From assembly GCF_039631355.1 (NCBI RefSeq), contig NZ_JBDIVF010000004.1, forward strand, positions 186,001 to 250,000: a stretch of 64,000 bases of DNA, written 5' to 3'. The stretch is from Uliginosibacterium paludis. Its GTDB lineage: Bacteria > Pseudomonadota > Gammaproteobacteria > Burkholderiales > Rhodocyclaceae. The notes under the pieces are model-generated. The model saw nothing but the letters and a program-made list of their open reading frames with translations. It searched no databases and was not told the DNA's origin. Of this stretch, positions 51,936 to 61,767 are shown in pieces. Both the position numbers and the translations under genes were made by a program. Numbering within the stretch: the stretch's first letter is position 1; each line of letters begins with the position of its first letter.

Positions 51936-53936
51936 GCGCATTTGCGCATCCCTGGCGCAAAGACTGATCACCGGCGCCAGCCAGTTGCCGTGATCGCAGG
52001 CATTGCCAGGTCCGGCGAGGGTCACGAACGCCAGCTCCGTCGCGCCTGCCAGCGCAACACTGACATCGATGAGCGAACCCGAGCGGATCTGACCGGAATC
52101 GAACACGGCCCGGCCATCCGCCTCCAGCACGAAGTGCATGCCGTCCGAGCAAGCGGAGTCATCCGAGATTCCGGCCTGCGCGCGGATCGCGTACATCGGC
52201 CTGGGCGAGCGAATCAGCCAGCGGCTATCGCCATGTACGCCCAGACCACGCAGAAAACGCCTGCCCCCCACTGAAAAACCGGCGCCGGGTTCGCCGACCG
52301 GTCCATCCTCGCTCAGCACGCCCCAGTCCTGCTGGCCGCTCAGGCGCTGCGCCGCAACGCCCAACTCGCAAGCAGTCTGCGAATTCCTGCGCTCGACAAA
52401 GGCATACTCACCATGAGCAGACAGGGCGAAATCCGCCGGATTGAATCGAGCCAGCTCCGACCGGTGTGCTACCCAGTAACGCCAGTCAGGTTTTTCGGGT
52501 GTATCGCCCAGACCGAAAACAAACCGGCCAAAGCCCCTGACCTGCTGGAACGGGGCATCCCGCGCCGGGATGTCTGCACTCCGGATGTAGCTTGCCGGAT
52601 CGGGGCGCGACACGAACAAGGCCGTGATGTAGGGCATGTTGGGCTCGTCGGTAACCGCAATGGCCGCACCGGCCGGCGCCCTGGCAAGTGCCTCTTCGAT
52701 TGACTCGCGGAATCCCGCGAAGAATGCGGATGACATGACCCGGTTCCAGTCACCGAAGAGGCGCACCGAAAACAGCAGACAGGACAACAGCAACAGGCCC
52801 GCTGCCGCGCGCACCAGGCGCGGATGCTCCGTGAGGCACCAGAAGCCGCGTGCAGACATCCACAGCAAGGGCAGCCAGACAAGATTGATCCGGTTGATGT
52901 TGGCCTCGGTCACCACAGCCGTCAGGCCTGCACACAGCAACCAGACGAGGAAGAGGCGGTCGATTCGCCCTGCTTGCCGGCTCGCCGCATGGATCAGGCC
53001 CCAACAGCCAAAAGGCAGCAACCAGACGTAATGTGCGCCCCAGCCCGGAATCGCGTTGGCGGGCATTCCGTCGTCCGCACCGGCAAACATGAGCGCAAGC
53101 ACCGTACGGGCATTGTCCAGCGTGCGCGCCAGACCGCCCTCCGCGAAAGGCAGGAAAATGCTGCCGTAACGTGCAGGCCCTGGGTATTTCGGCAGCGAGA
53201 AGGGGCCGACCTGAAGGTCGCCCGAGCCCAGCGCGTTGTTGAGCAGGAATCCGAGCATCGGCAAGGCCACCAGCCCCGCGCACAACAGGCTGACTCCGAA
53301 CTGCCCTGCGGTGAAGGCCCGCTCGCGCCAGAGCACCCAGAGGGATCCTGCCAGGAACAGGGGCGCGAAAAGATAGGCCGGCCCGTAAGCGTAGACGGCC
53401 AGCGTCAGCACGACACATCCTGCGGGCAAGCAAGCCGTCCGTGAGGGAGTGCTTCTGGCAAGCAGGCAGACTGCGGCGAGCACCACCACGGGAAGGATGT
53501 TCGATTCCAAAGCCCAGCGTGAAGCGAGAATGTGCCAGGGACTGGTAACGAGCAGCAGCAGCGCACACCAGCCCATCTCCCGATCTGCCCTGCGCCCCAG
53601 ATCGTAGAACAGCAGCAGCGCCATGACTCCCAAGGCTCCGGCCAGCATCCGGAGGCTGGATACCGTCAGCCCGAAGAACGCCAGAAACGGCATGGCCAGA
53701 TAGGCATATAGGGCGTTCTGGCCGCTTCCCCAAGCCACCAGATGGACGGGCCAGGAATGTCCATTGCGGTCGATGCCATGATGAAGGATGGCCCATGCGT
53801 CATAGCCGATCGAGGCCTCATCCTGGTTCAGCCCTCCCGGCACGTCGCCCAGCCAGAGCAGACGCAGGGCCATCCCCGCCGCCAGCAGTGCGACAACGGT
53901 CCGCTGACGCCACAGACGCTGCACCCATCGATTCAT
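51909..53936 (-). CDS. GT39-like glycosyltransferase with C-terminal NPCBM-like domain
   Basis: 675 residues. GT39/PMT-like N terminus with GGLNQDEASIGYDAWAILHHG (acidic pair in the first loop), about eleven membrane helices, and a periplasmic region after 400. The last ~135 residues are NPCBM-like (LRGLGVHGDSRW, QAGISDDSACSDGMHFVLEA, DGRAVFDSGQ, DHGNWLAPV), homologous to the tail of the gene at 50187. Transfers a lipid-linked sugar to an unknown acceptor. Convergent and overlapping by 27 bases. Confidence 0.8.
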   Translation of the reverse strand: MNRWVQRLWRQRTVVALLAAGMALRLLWLGDVPGGLNQDEASIGYDAWAILHHGIDRNGHSWPVHLVAWGSGQNALYAYLAMPFLAFFGLTVSSLRMLAGALGVMALLLFYDLGRRADREMGWCALLLLVTSPWHILASRWALESNILPVVVLAAVCLLARSTPSRTACLPAGCVVLTLAVYAYGPAYLFAPLFLAGSLWVLWRERAFTAGQFGVSLLCAGLVALPMLGFLLNNALGSGDLQVGPFSLPKYPGPARYGSIFLPFAEGGLARTLDNARTVLALMFAGADDGMPANAIPGWGAHYVWLLPFGCWGLIHAASRQAGRIDRLFLVWLLCAGLTAVVTEANINRINLVWLPLLWMSARGFWCLTEHPRLVRAAAGLLLLSCLLFSVRLFGDWNRVMSSAFFAGFRESIEEALARAPAGAAIAVTDEPNMPYITALFVSRPDPASYIRSADIPARDAPFQQVRGFGRFVFGLGDTPEKPDWRYWVAHRSELARFNPADFALSAHGEYAFVERRNSQTACELGVAAQRLSGQQDWGVLSEDGPVGEPGAGFSVGGRRFLRGLGVHGDSRWLIRSPRPMYAIRAQAGISDDSACSDGMHFVLEADGRAVFDSGQIRSGSLIDVSVALAGATELAFVTLAGPGNACDHGNWLAPVISLCARDAQMRSAGNPETR

Positions 53937-54238
53937 GCTCTCTCATCACTCACTGACCACGAAAATGCAGGAAGCATACGCTCTTCTGTCGTACAGCCAC
54001 CGGTAGCCCGCCGATGATCCGCCGGCAGGCAGCATCCTCCCGTCGGAAGCCTGTCGGGCAGCGTCAGCCAGCGCCCGCCCTCCCGGTCGAGTCTCCCGGA
54101 GCCGCAAGCAGACCTTCATTCACAGCAAGCCATGACAGAAGCCGCCATCCGGCTCGAGCGGCGGAACCCGGACAAATCCGGCGCCCGTGTCATACTCACT
54201 TCCGCCGCCAGCCTCCAGCACGCTACGTACTGTCAGTC
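53937..54238. other. Gene-free interval between divergent genes
   Basis: 302 bases between the GT39-like gene (minus) and the esterase gene (plus). It must hold both promoters, but no convincing -35/-10 pair, hairpin or small ORF with a ribosome-binding site was seen. Confidence 0.6.
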
Positions 54239-54922
54239 ATGAATTTCGAATACCGGATCCGTCACCCGCTCCTCACGCCCTCGCACCGCCCGCCTCTGCT
54301 GATCCTGCTTCATGGCAAGGGAGCCAATGAGGACGACCTGTTTGCGCTCGCCCCCCATTTCGATCCGCGCTTCATCGTCGTGAGCCTGCGCGCACCTCAC
54401 GAGATGGCACCAGGCTACTACCGCTGGTATGAACGCACCGGCACGCCGGAAAACTCGGTCTTCGATGAAATGGAAATCGAGACCAGCCGGATCTGGCTGA
54501 TCCAGGCGATCAATGATCTCGTCATGGGACTCGGCGCCGACGCGCGCCAGGTGCATCTGCTGGGCTTCAGCCAAGGCGCTGCCATGGCATTGGCCATCGC
54601 GCTCACCTCGCCGGGACGTATTCGCTCTGCAGTCAGCATGGCCGGTCGACTGCTTGCCGCAACCGCCCCGCATGCGGCAACAGCCAGTGCCATGCAGCAC
54701 CTGACACTGCTGATCCAGCATGGAAGTGCCGATGACCTCGTACTGCCATCCGAATCGGTTGCGGCATGCCAGCTGTTTGCCGAACTCGGCGTTGCCCAGG
54801 GCATCCGTGAATATCAGGCCGGCCACACGATCAGCCCGGCGATGCTGAAGGATGCGTGCAATTTCCTGACCGTTCAGCTCGATCGTGCCGGCATGCCGCC
54901 GCACGACACGACCCTGCACTGA
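54239..54922 (+). CDS. Serine esterase / phospholipase-carboxylesterase family protein
   Basis: 227 residues from ATG 54239; upstream codons in the same open frame are not protein-like. Alpha/beta hydrolase: LLILLHGKGANEDDLFAL (oxyanion region, 20-37), VSLRAPHE, nucleophile GFSQG (Ser111), HGSADDLV (Asp166) and AGHTIS (His196). Resembles YpfH-type esterases; natural substrate unknown. Convergent with pldA, 8 bases apart. Confidence 0.88.
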   Translation: MNFEYRIRHPLLTPSHRPPLLILLHGKGANEDDLFALAPHFDPRFIVVSLRAPHEMAPGYYRWYERTGTPENSVFDEMEIETSRIWLIQAINDLVMGLGADARQVHLLGFSQGAAMALAIALTSPGRIRSAVSMAGRLLAATAPHAATASAMQHLTLLIQHGSADDLVLPSESVAACQLFAELGVAQGIREYQAGHTISPAMLKDACNFLTVQLDRAGMPPHDTTLH

Positions 54923-54930
54923 AACAGGTC

Positions 54931-55962
54931 TTACCAGTCGGCGAGCATCACGCCTGCGCCGATGGAGTTCTGCTTGACGTTGTAGTCCATCAGGCTTTCG
55001 CCATAGCCACTGAAAACCTGCAGATAGCCGCGCAGGTACTTGTTAACCGGCAACGGAAAGCTCCAGCCCAGCTGGATCGCGCCGCGGTTATCCCTCCGCT
55101 TGAGGTTGTTGCGGAGCATCAGGTCAAAACTGTGCTGGCCGAACTTGCGCCCGATCGTGAGATCGAAAGAGCCCATGTAATGACCGATGTCGGGATTGTC
55201 GTCATCCGAGCGGTTTTCCGGCAGCCGCCACCAGGGGCGCAGCATCAGGGCATAGTCGTCACGCTCGAAGATCAGGTTACCCATGATCCGGTTCCAGCTG
55301 CGTGACAGATCCTGCTGCGAGCGACCATTTGATTGATGGTTGATACCGATGGAGGCCGTCACGAAATTCCAGCCCAGAAAGGGCCTGGCAACCGGATACT
55401 GATACCAGATCTCGGGCTCGTAGTTTGTTTCCCGGAACGGCTTCGAAATCTTGTTGTTGTACATCTGCCAGAACGAGCGCTGGGTATAGGCGCCAAACAG
55501 GCTGCCTCCGCTCCCGAAAACATCCAGATAAAGAGGCACCTTGAAGCTGAACTGGTATTTGACCTCAGACTTCTGCGGCGGCACCACTTCACCATCATCC
55601 GTTGTGTAGACCGAGCTCGTCGGCCGGTGCTGGGAATAGGTCAGCGGCAGGAGGTAGCTGGGCCGATGTGAGGTAATCGCGTACTTCCGGTCGAAATCGA
55701 GCGCCTCCTCCTGCATCCGCCTCGTCACCACTGCAGGTCTGGGTTCCGCTCCGATGCGCTCCTCCACGGGATTTGCCTGGGGAGCAGGCACGGCACAAGC
55801 CCCCCTGATCTGAGCCAGCGAGGTATCACCTGAGGCTTTCTCGAACTGCTGCAGGAGGCATTTCTCCGCATCCGAAAGCTCCTGCGGACTTCGTCCGTCA
55901 TCCGCCCACACCATGCCGGGCCCCAGTCCGAGCAGGATCATTCCAAGCAACACGTTCCGCAT
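54931..55962 (-). CDS. pldA: PldA, outer-membrane phospholipase A
   Basis: 343 residues. Signal peptide (about 1-20, VWA). Beta-barrel C-terminal part with the OMPLA active site GINHQSNGRS (His209, Ser211) and SRSWNRIM (Asn224). It is activated by dimerisation when phospholipids reach the outer leaflet and restores lipid asymmetry. About 85 residues of polar N-terminal extension precede the barrel. Note that this cell also exports Tle1 phospholipases. Confidence 0.92.
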   Translation of the reverse strand: MRNVLLGMILLGLGPGMVWADDGRSPQELSDAEKCLLQQFEKASGDTSLAQIRGACAVPAPQANPVEERIGAEPRPAVVTRRMQEEALDFDRKYAITSHRPSYLLPLTYSQHRPTSSVYTTDDGEVVPPQKSEVKYQFSFKVPLYLDVFGSGGSLFGAYTQRSFWQMYNNKISKPFRETNYEPEIWYQYPVARPFLGWNFVTASIGINHQSNGRSQQDLSRSWNRIMGNLIFERDDYALMLRPWWRLPENRSDDDNPDIGHYMGSFDLTIGRKFGQHSFDLMLRNNLKRRDNRGAIQLGWSFPLPVNKYLRGYLQVFSGYGESLMDYNVKQNSIGAGVMLADW

Positions 55963-56228
55963 TCAAACCCCTGCAAGCCGTCTGTAAGCCCGGATTCTCG
56001 CATGCAGCCGCCGTCCGCCCAAGCGCTTCGCCCACTCATCACCCGGACGACCGCTTGCCCTTCAGGCCCGCGACGTGCCGAAACGAAGCTGGCAATATTC
56101 TTGGATAAACCGTGTTTCAGATTCGTGAAGCCGGCTCGAAATCCGGGCGCAACCCATGACCTGTCTGCGCCTGGCGACATCGCTGTCAGCCGTCCTGAAT
56201 CCGGGCTGAGAGCAGGAAAGGCAGCACC

Positions 56229-56819
56229 ATGAGCATCCTTGACACACTCAAGAACATCCTTGCGAGCAAACCGGCGGTCCCCGCAGCACCTGCCGCAGTC
56301 GCCGACGTCCATCCCATTCCTCTGGAGCGCAGAACGCGCCCCCGCAAGAATGCGCAGGAAGGAACCCGGATTCTGGTGATTGACGACTCTCTGACCATTC
56401 TCGCCGTTTTCCGCAAGATCCTGCGCACGGCGGGCTACGTCGTCATTGAGGCGCCGGACGCGGAACAGGGCCTGGCACTCGCCCGCACCGAAAAACCCGC
56501 GCTGATTTTTCTCGACATCGTGCTTCCGGGCATGAACGGCTTTGCAGCCCTGCGACATCTGCGTCGCGACCCGGAGCTTCAGGATATTCCGGTTGTCATG
56601 ATCAGTGGCAACGAACAGGCTACCGAACAGTTCTTCGGCACCCGTATCGGCGCTGACGACTTCATGAAAAAACCGTTCTCCCGCCAAGAGGTGTTTGCCC
56701 GCATCGAACACCTGCTCGACGAAGACCTCGTGCCGAGACGCGTCGCGCTCAGAATGGCAGAGCAGCCCTCAGTTGCTCCGGATGTGCTCGGACTGACACA
56801 GCACCGCCAAGCCTACTGA
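56229..56819 (+). CDS. Single-domain response regulator (PilG/PilH-like)
   Basis: 196 residues; AGGAAAGG upstream supports ATG 56229. Residues about 45-165 form a REC domain: IDDS (acidic pocket), phospho-acceptor Asp96 in FLDIVLPGMNG, Ser in VMISGN, and Lys in MKKPFSRQEV. A ~45-residue Ala/Pro-rich basic extension precedes it and a short tail follows; no output domain is visible. The resemblance to PilG/PilH and its place next to the pilin operon suggest a role in twitching motility; that is inferred. Confidence 0.85.
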   Translation: MSILDTLKNILASKPAVPAAPAAVADVHPIPLERRTRPRKNAQEGTRILVIDDSLTILAVFRKILRTAGYVVIEAPDAEQGLALARTEKPALIFLDIVLPGMNGFAALRHLRRDPELQDIPVVMISGNEQATEQFFGTRIGADDFMKKPFSRQEVFARIEHLLDEDLVPRRVALRMAEQPSVAPDVLGLTQHRQAY

Positions 56820-56829
56820 CGACGACTGA

Positions 56830-56854
56830 GCGGCCCCTCCAGAAGAGGTGCCGC
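56830..56854. terminator. Weak hairpin between convergent response-regulator and pilin genes
   Basis: GCGGCCCCTC and GAGGTGCCGC form a 10-base stem with one mismatch and a 5-base loop. There is no T run on either strand, so a terminator role is doubtful. Confidence 0.3.
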
Positions 56855-56874
56855 CATTCATGCATCGCTTCAAA

Positions 56875-57318
56875 TCAGAAAGCGGAGACTCCCGCCGGGC
56901 AGACTTTCAGATCAGCAGCAAAGGTCGGTTCAGCGCATCCGGCCCCCGCGCAACCACATTTGGTGCCCGCCGAATTGATCGCCACCCAGATGCCGAAGCG
57001 AGCGGTTTTCTCTGTCAGAACCAGTTTATAACTGCGATTGCTGTTCGCAAGCGTAAAACGCGACCAATCGAGATCTGACGCATATTCGGCCGGAACAAGT
57101 CCTGTCAGAGAGGTCGGATAGGCATTGGACTGTGAGGCTTGCCGTTCGAGCGCAGTCGAAATCCGCATGGCGGCTTCCTTGGCTTGCGCAAAGCGGGTCT
57201 TCCTGACCGAGTCTACATAGCTGGGATAGGCTATCGAGGCCAGAATGCCGATGATTGCCACAACCACCATCAATTCAATCAGGGTAAAACCCGCGCTCTT
57301 GCGTTGCTCTGTTTTCAT
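56875..57318 (-). CDS. pilE: PilE-like type IV pilin
   Basis: 147 residues. Class III leader cleaved at G/F in GFTLIELMVVVAIIGILASI (Glu5 present), then a hydrophobic alpha-helix and a globular head with KCGC, GCAEPT and KVCPAG cysteines that could form disulfides. Last gene of the fimT-pilV-pilW-pilX-pilY1-pilE operon, 10 bases after pilY1. By position it is a minor pilin rather than the major one. Confidence 0.9.
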   Translation of the reverse strand: MKTEQRKSAGFTLIELMVVVAIIGILASIAYPSYVDSVRKTRFAQAKEAAMRISTALERQASQSNAYPTSLTGLVPAEYASDLDWSRFTLANSNRSYKLVLTEKTARFGIWVAINSAGTKCGCAGAGCAEPTFAADLKVCPAGVSAF

Positions 57319-57328
57319 GGCTTCCCGG

Positions 57329-60169
57329 TCAGAAGAAGTTGGTCAGCTCGCGCCAGTTCAGGCGCTGATGATTGCTGGTGGTATTACGGGTAATCGCGGC
57401 AGTCTGCCCACTCGAGGTGGAAGTACCGCTTGAACCGGTCAGCACCCCCTGTTTCCCGTTGATCTTGACCTGGGTTCCCCCCGTGGCCTCGCCGTCACCG
57501 ATACGGTTGGTCAGCGAGTTCATCGTATCGAGCTTGAACTGCGAATTGGAAATCGCCGAACTGCCATCTTCAAGTTTGAGTGGGCCGAAGGCATAGGCGT
57601 TGCTCACACAGGACGAAGGCTTGGTCGTGTAATAAAGCACCACCCCGCCCGAAGTAATCGACGCCGGTGCAGAAAGATAGGCATTCTCACTGCTCGCAGC
57701 AGTGATCTTCTCCACCGCCGCGGCAGACGACTCGCCCGTTCCATCGGTTGCCAAGCCGGTCCACCAGACCAGACTCCATGCGTCATTGGTGAACTTCAGC
57801 ATATTGACCCGGCGCTTGGTCTGCGCCATCAGCATCAGCGCACTTCCACTGGAAGACACCAGCCGGGAGGTATTTACGTACCAGACCGGATCTGTCCCCA
57901 GACTCACACCGGCCACGCCCGCCGAAAGCGACCCCAGCGATCCGCTGGATGTGCTGCTGTAAACCTTCCCGTCGCCCGCACCGAAATAGATGTTCGAGTC
58001 GTCACGATAGGCAAGATTAGAGGTAACCGTCGGCACGGGAACGGAAGCCCCCGCCACGGGCGCTTCGGAACCCGATGTGAAGGTCACGCCTGCGGGGGCC
58101 GTGCCACTCCCGTCAACCTCACGGATGAAGAGCTTGTTGCCGCGCACATAGGCAACCTTGCCGTCTTCTGCAAGATTGCCGGTTGGCGCAGCGCCCCCAT
58201 ACGGACGCCCTACCACACCCGGCCAACTGTTTTCGTTGCCGGAACGGTTATCCATATAGGGGATCAGCGAGCCCGGCGAGTACTCGCCGCTGACCATGTC
58301 AATCCATGCCACGCGAACCAGCGAAGCGGCGTCGGTACTGACTTCGATCGCAAAATGCAGTTGCCCGCCCAAGGCCGTACCGGTGATGTAAGTACGCGTC
58401 ACCTGGGTGCCCGACTCCGACTTGATGACGGTCATGCCATTGATCTGGCCCCAGGGATGACGGGTCGCCATGGTGACCGCAGAACCGGTTTCATTGGCCA
58501 TGCTCAGCACGGCACGGGGAATCCAGCCCCAATTGAGCGCCCCAGTCTGCTTGTTGATCGAGTACAGCACACCATCGTCAGTCGCAAACAGCACCGAGTC
58601 CCCGACCACGATCGGCACAACCCGCCAGGGCACACCGACCAGAGACGTTGGGTCACGCGGATCGTTGGATTGGCGGCAGGCGGTCGCCGTCGGATCGATG
58701 ACACACGCCCCCGAACTGCCAAGCGTCTGGAAATCAACCGTTGACGAAGCCCAACTGTCGGTTTCGGTTTTGATCAGGGACGCCCGCTGCGTTGTCGTCA
58801 TCAGTGCCGCAGCATCCCAGGAAGGGGTCGTGCTGTGGGTGGAATCCGCGTTGAGCGTGAAGGCCTTGAGGTGGCCCGAAGTGCCCGGTGTCACACCGTC
58901 CGCGCGATAGTCATTCTGCATGGCACGATAGACGAAATCGCCGGTATTGACGACGCTTCCCGCCGTCACAGGAGGCGTCAGAGAATAGGCTGCAGTCTGG
59001 AGGGTGGTCGTAGCGGTCGACTTCGAAAAGAACTGTGAGCCGGAATTGTTCTGCGTGTTGTAGACGCTTTTTGCCAGTACTTCACCGACGATCGACGTTC
59101 CTGATGCCGCGGTCATTTTGAAGTCGCCGTTCGGCACATACACACCCGCAGCAAAACTCAAGCGGTCCGAATTTTCGAAGTCTCCGTTATAGAGATTGAA
59201 CTGCAGGCGCTCTGGATGCTGGGACTCCATGTCCGCCCAGGTCTTGTTCTGGTGTTGACACTCCGCATAGGTGAAATTCACGCAGGAGTTCGACTGCCCC
59301 AGCTTGAAACCGGTCACGCTGGTACTCGCCACGCTTTCCTTGCCGAGAATGTTCAGCGTCGTGCGCCCCGGGCCCGCCACATTGATGGCGCAGCCGTCTC
59401 CCAGTGTCATCCGGTTGATGTAGTTCTGCTGGCGGTAATATGGATCAGCTGTCGTAACGTCTTGTGCAAAGCTCAAACCAACGCCAAAACCTGATGGCAC
59501 GCCGTGTCCCGAGCCAGAGTCATTACAGTTGCTGCCGTGAATGTATTTGGCGCGGATCGGACCACTGAAGACATAGCCTCCGAATTGAGAGGTACTGATG
59601 TTCTGCCAGGCAATCTCACCATAATCTCCGCCGGGCAAGGTGTAGTAGTGAAAACCGTTTTCTGTTCCGGTCATGGCGACCGTGATCTTGCTACCAGACG
59701 CAGTGGTAATCGTGCCGACACCATTGACGAACGATACGGTCGTCGATGGTCCGGTTGAGGTCGTCTTGTACGTCAGCGAATTCGTCCAGGCCTCAAGTAC
59801 CAGAGTCTCCTGGCTTTCGGAGAACGTTGTCAGCTCCGGTCCCGTTCTCGTGTTGCCACTGGAAGTAAGCTTGGTCGTCGTCGTATTGGAGGTCGCCTGC
59901 TGCTGCGTCATGAAGGTTTTGCAGGTATTCCCCGAATTGGAGCCCGGCTGAGTCAGCGTGGTGGTATTCACCTCGGAATTGCCGTAGAAGGTGATGTTGC
60001 AAGCCCCACCGGCATCCCCCGTAAAGGTGATGGATCCTCCTGGCAGCGTCGAGAACACGGAACCCAGGGAGCTGGTTGCCGGGCAACTGGCCTGCGCAAA
60101 AACGGCCGTCGCCCACAGCTGAACCAGAATCAGTCCAATGGATCCAACGCGCTTGGTCGTGGAAGTCAT
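57329..60169 (-). CDS. pilY1: PilY1-like type IV pilus tip protein
   Basis: 946 residues from ATG 60169 (GAGGGG at 8-base spacing). Signal peptide (about 1-27). N-terminal ~400 residues are Ser/Thr/Asn-rich and beta-type (ITFTGDAGGACNITFYGNS), not the usual von Willebrand A domain. The C-terminal ~450 residues match the PilY1 beta-propeller (VVGDSVLFATDDGVLYSINK, GALNWGWIPRAVLSM, HPWGQINGMTV). No DxDxNx-type calcium loop was seen. PilY1 promotes pilus extension and surface attachment. Between pilX (10-base gap) and pilE (10-base gap). Confidence 0.82.
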   Translation of the reverse strand: MTSTTKRVGSIGLILVQLWATAVFAQASCPATSSLGSVFSTLPGGSITFTGDAGGACNITFYGNSEVNTTTLTQPGSNSGNTCKTFMTQQQATSNTTTTKLTSSGNTRTGPELTTFSESQETLVLEAWTNSLTYKTTSTGPSTTVSFVNGVGTITTASGSKITVAMTGTENGFHYYTLPGGDYGEIAWQNISTSQFGGYVFSGPIRAKYIHGSNCNDSGSGHGVPSGFGVGLSFAQDVTTADPYYRQQNYINRMTLGDGCAINVAGPGRTTLNILGKESVASTSVTGFKLGQSNSCVNFTYAECQHQNKTWADMESQHPERLQFNLYNGDFENSDRLSFAAGVYVPNGDFKMTAASGTSIVGEVLAKSVYNTQNNSGSQFFSKSTATTTLQTAAYSLTPPVTAGSVVNTGDFVYRAMQNDYRADGVTPGTSGHLKAFTLNADSTHSTTPSWDAAALMTTTQRASLIKTETDSWASSTVDFQTLGSSGACVIDPTATACRQSNDPRDPTSLVGVPWRVVPIVVGDSVLFATDDGVLYSINKQTGALNWGWIPRAVLSMANETGSAVTMATRHPWGQINGMTVIKSESGTQVTRTYITGTALGGQLHFAIEVSTDAASLVRVAWIDMVSGEYSPGSLIPYMDNRSGNENSWPGVVGRPYGGAAPTGNLAEDGKVAYVRGNKLFIREVDGSGTAPAGVTFTSGSEAPVAGASVPVPTVTSNLAYRDDSNIYFGAGDGKVYSSTSSGSLGSLSAGVAGVSLGTDPVWYVNTSRLVSSSGSALMLMAQTKRRVNMLKFTNDAWSLVWWTGLATDGTGESSAAAVEKITAASSENAYLSAPASITSGGVVLYYTTKPSSCVSNAYAFGPLKLEDGSSAISNSQFKLDTMNSLTNRIGDGEATGGTQVKINGKQGVLTGSSGTSTSSGQTAAITRNTTSNHQRLNWRELTNFF

Positions 60170-60179
60170 GCCATGCCCC

Positions 60180-60713
60180 TCAATCGAATTCCTTGGATGT
60201 AGACAGGACCACGAAGGTCCCTTCCTTGATACCACCAGCCTTGGCGTAGAGCGTGAAGCGGGATTTCTTCGCCGCCTGATTCACCCCGCCCGTCGCCTTG
60301 AACTCTTCCGTACCGTCTGCCGAAGCAGCCTTGCCTTCAAACACCACGCGGTAAAAAACACCGCCTCCGTGAGGATCTGTAGCGGTCACGGCATTGCCAT
60401 CAGTCCAGTCCGTCGCCGTCTTCATTTCCGGCAAGGTGGATTCGTGACGGACAAAGTACCCGGTTCCCTTGTCAATGACGGCCTGGCGCACGTCACCCTG
60501 TTTAGCAACACCGTCCTTGACCGCGTTCTCGGCCTCCTTGAGAGCGCCCTCGGCAGCAAACAGCGCACGTTGCCTGTCGCTCCAGCCGGCCGAGGCACGA
60601 GACTCGGATGTGCTCATCAGATACCCCGCCGCCCCAAGCAGCGACACCATAATCAGCATGATCAGGGCAATGATGAGGGCCGCCCCCTGCTGGTTACGCT
60701 TGCGACGAATCAC
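60180..60713 (-). CDS. pilX: PilX, minor pilin-type assembly protein
   Basis: 177 residues. Basic start then QGAALIIALIMLIMVSLLGA, the PilX-type N-terminal helix, followed by SESRASAGWSDRQRALFAAEG and EAENAVKDG (PilX_N pattern). Part of the minor pilin set that primes pilus assembly and presents PilY1. 10 bases after pilW. Confidence 0.88.
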   Translation of the reverse strand: MIRRKRNQQGAALIIALIMLIMVSLLGAAGYLMSTSESRASAGWSDRQRALFAAEGALKEAENAVKDGVAKQGDVRQAVIDKGTGYFVRHESTLPEMKTATDWTDGNAVTATDPHGGGVFYRVVFEGKAASADGTEEFKATGGVNQAAKKSRFTLYAKAGGIKEGTFVVLSTSKEFD

Positions 60714-60723
60714 GACATGTTCC

Positions 60724-61767
60724 TCACTGGTTACGCAAAGCCACTGCCATCTGCAGCGGCATATAGACGTGGTTGTCGGAAGGCACCGTCACACCCGCAA
60801 ACGAAGTCACCGTCGTGGCACCGCCGCCGGACACCGTTGCGGACGACCTCAGCAGCATCTGCACCGAGGCCGAGCGCACCTGCGTCCAGTCGGTAACCTG
60901 AGAGGCCTTCTTGCCCAGCAGGTCAGCGACGCCATCGGCGTTCGAATCCACGTCGTAGACCACCTGCATGCCGAGAATCTTGTCGCTGACGAGAATGGGC
61001 GTGCCATCCCGCGGGCTGAATCGATAAAGCCCTTTCTTCTGACCGACCGTACCGATGAACCACCAGACCGAGTCCAGCCTGCCGACCGTCGAGTCTTTCC
61101 GGAAGGACGCGCCCAAGGCCGAGAACTGATTGCCGCCTCCCCATGCCGTAGACGTATGCCCGTCATGAGCAAGGTTGACCGTGTCCGCGGCAGAACCCGC
61201 CGTGACATCAGTGACCTGGAATTTGACCCAGTTGACGCAATCGGTGACCACCGCGACATCATTGGCCTTGAAATCCTGAACCGGCGCTTTCACAACGAGA
61301 TCATCATGCTCGGAGGTCATGTCGGTTGCGGTGCTGGTCAGGCTGCCGGCGATCCCCGTCAGCATCACCACACTGGAATCGTCTGGAGAAGCCGCCTTGA
61401 CGTCTGCCAAGCCGTAGAGATTCCGTGAGGCGGTGGCCGCCTGAACGGCTGAACCGCTGTCAAAGCCTCGGATCCCACCCTTGTAAACATCGAAAACCAT
61501 CTCGTTAAGACGGCCATCGATGGGGTTCGACACAGGCCAGCACCCGAAATCTCCCGCCGAACGAAGATCCCGCGCCATGGCGTCAAGTGCAATCCTGCCC
61601 TCTGCCTGGATGTCAACCATCTGACCCGACATCCTGCTGGTCACGCGCTGACTGAGAAACAGCGCAAGCGAACCACCAATGACAATCAGCCCCAATACCA
61701 AGGCAATCATCAGTTCAACCAGCGTAAAGCCGGCGGCTTGCCGACGATGATCAGTCATACATTTCAT
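60724..61767 (-). CDS. pilW: PilW, minor pilin-type assembly protein
   Basis: 347 residues from ATG 61767 (GAGGTG 10 bases upstream); ATG 61758 is an alternative three codons in. AGFTLVELMIALVLGLIVIG is a class III leader and helix, and the large C-terminal part is typical of PilW. The start overlaps the pilV stop, a sign of coupling. Works with fimT, pilV and pilX products in pilus priming. Confidence 0.88.
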   Translation of the reverse strand: MKCMTDHRRQAAGFTLVELMIALVLGLIVIGGSLALFLSQRVTSRMSGQMVDIQAEGRIALDAMARDLRSAGDFGCWPVSNPIDGRLNEMVFDVYKGGIRGFDSGSAVQAATASRNLYGLADVKAASPDDSSVVMLTGIAGSLTSTATDMTSEHDDLVVKAPVQDFKANDVAVVTDCVNWVKFQVTDVTAGSAADTVNLAHDGHTSTAWGGGNQFSALGASFRKDSTVGRLDSVWWFIGTVGQKKGLYRFSPRDGTPILVSDKILGMQVVYDVDSNADGVADLLGKKASQVTDWTQVRSASVQMLLRSSATVSGGGATTVTSFAGVTVPSDNHVYMPLQMAVALRNQ

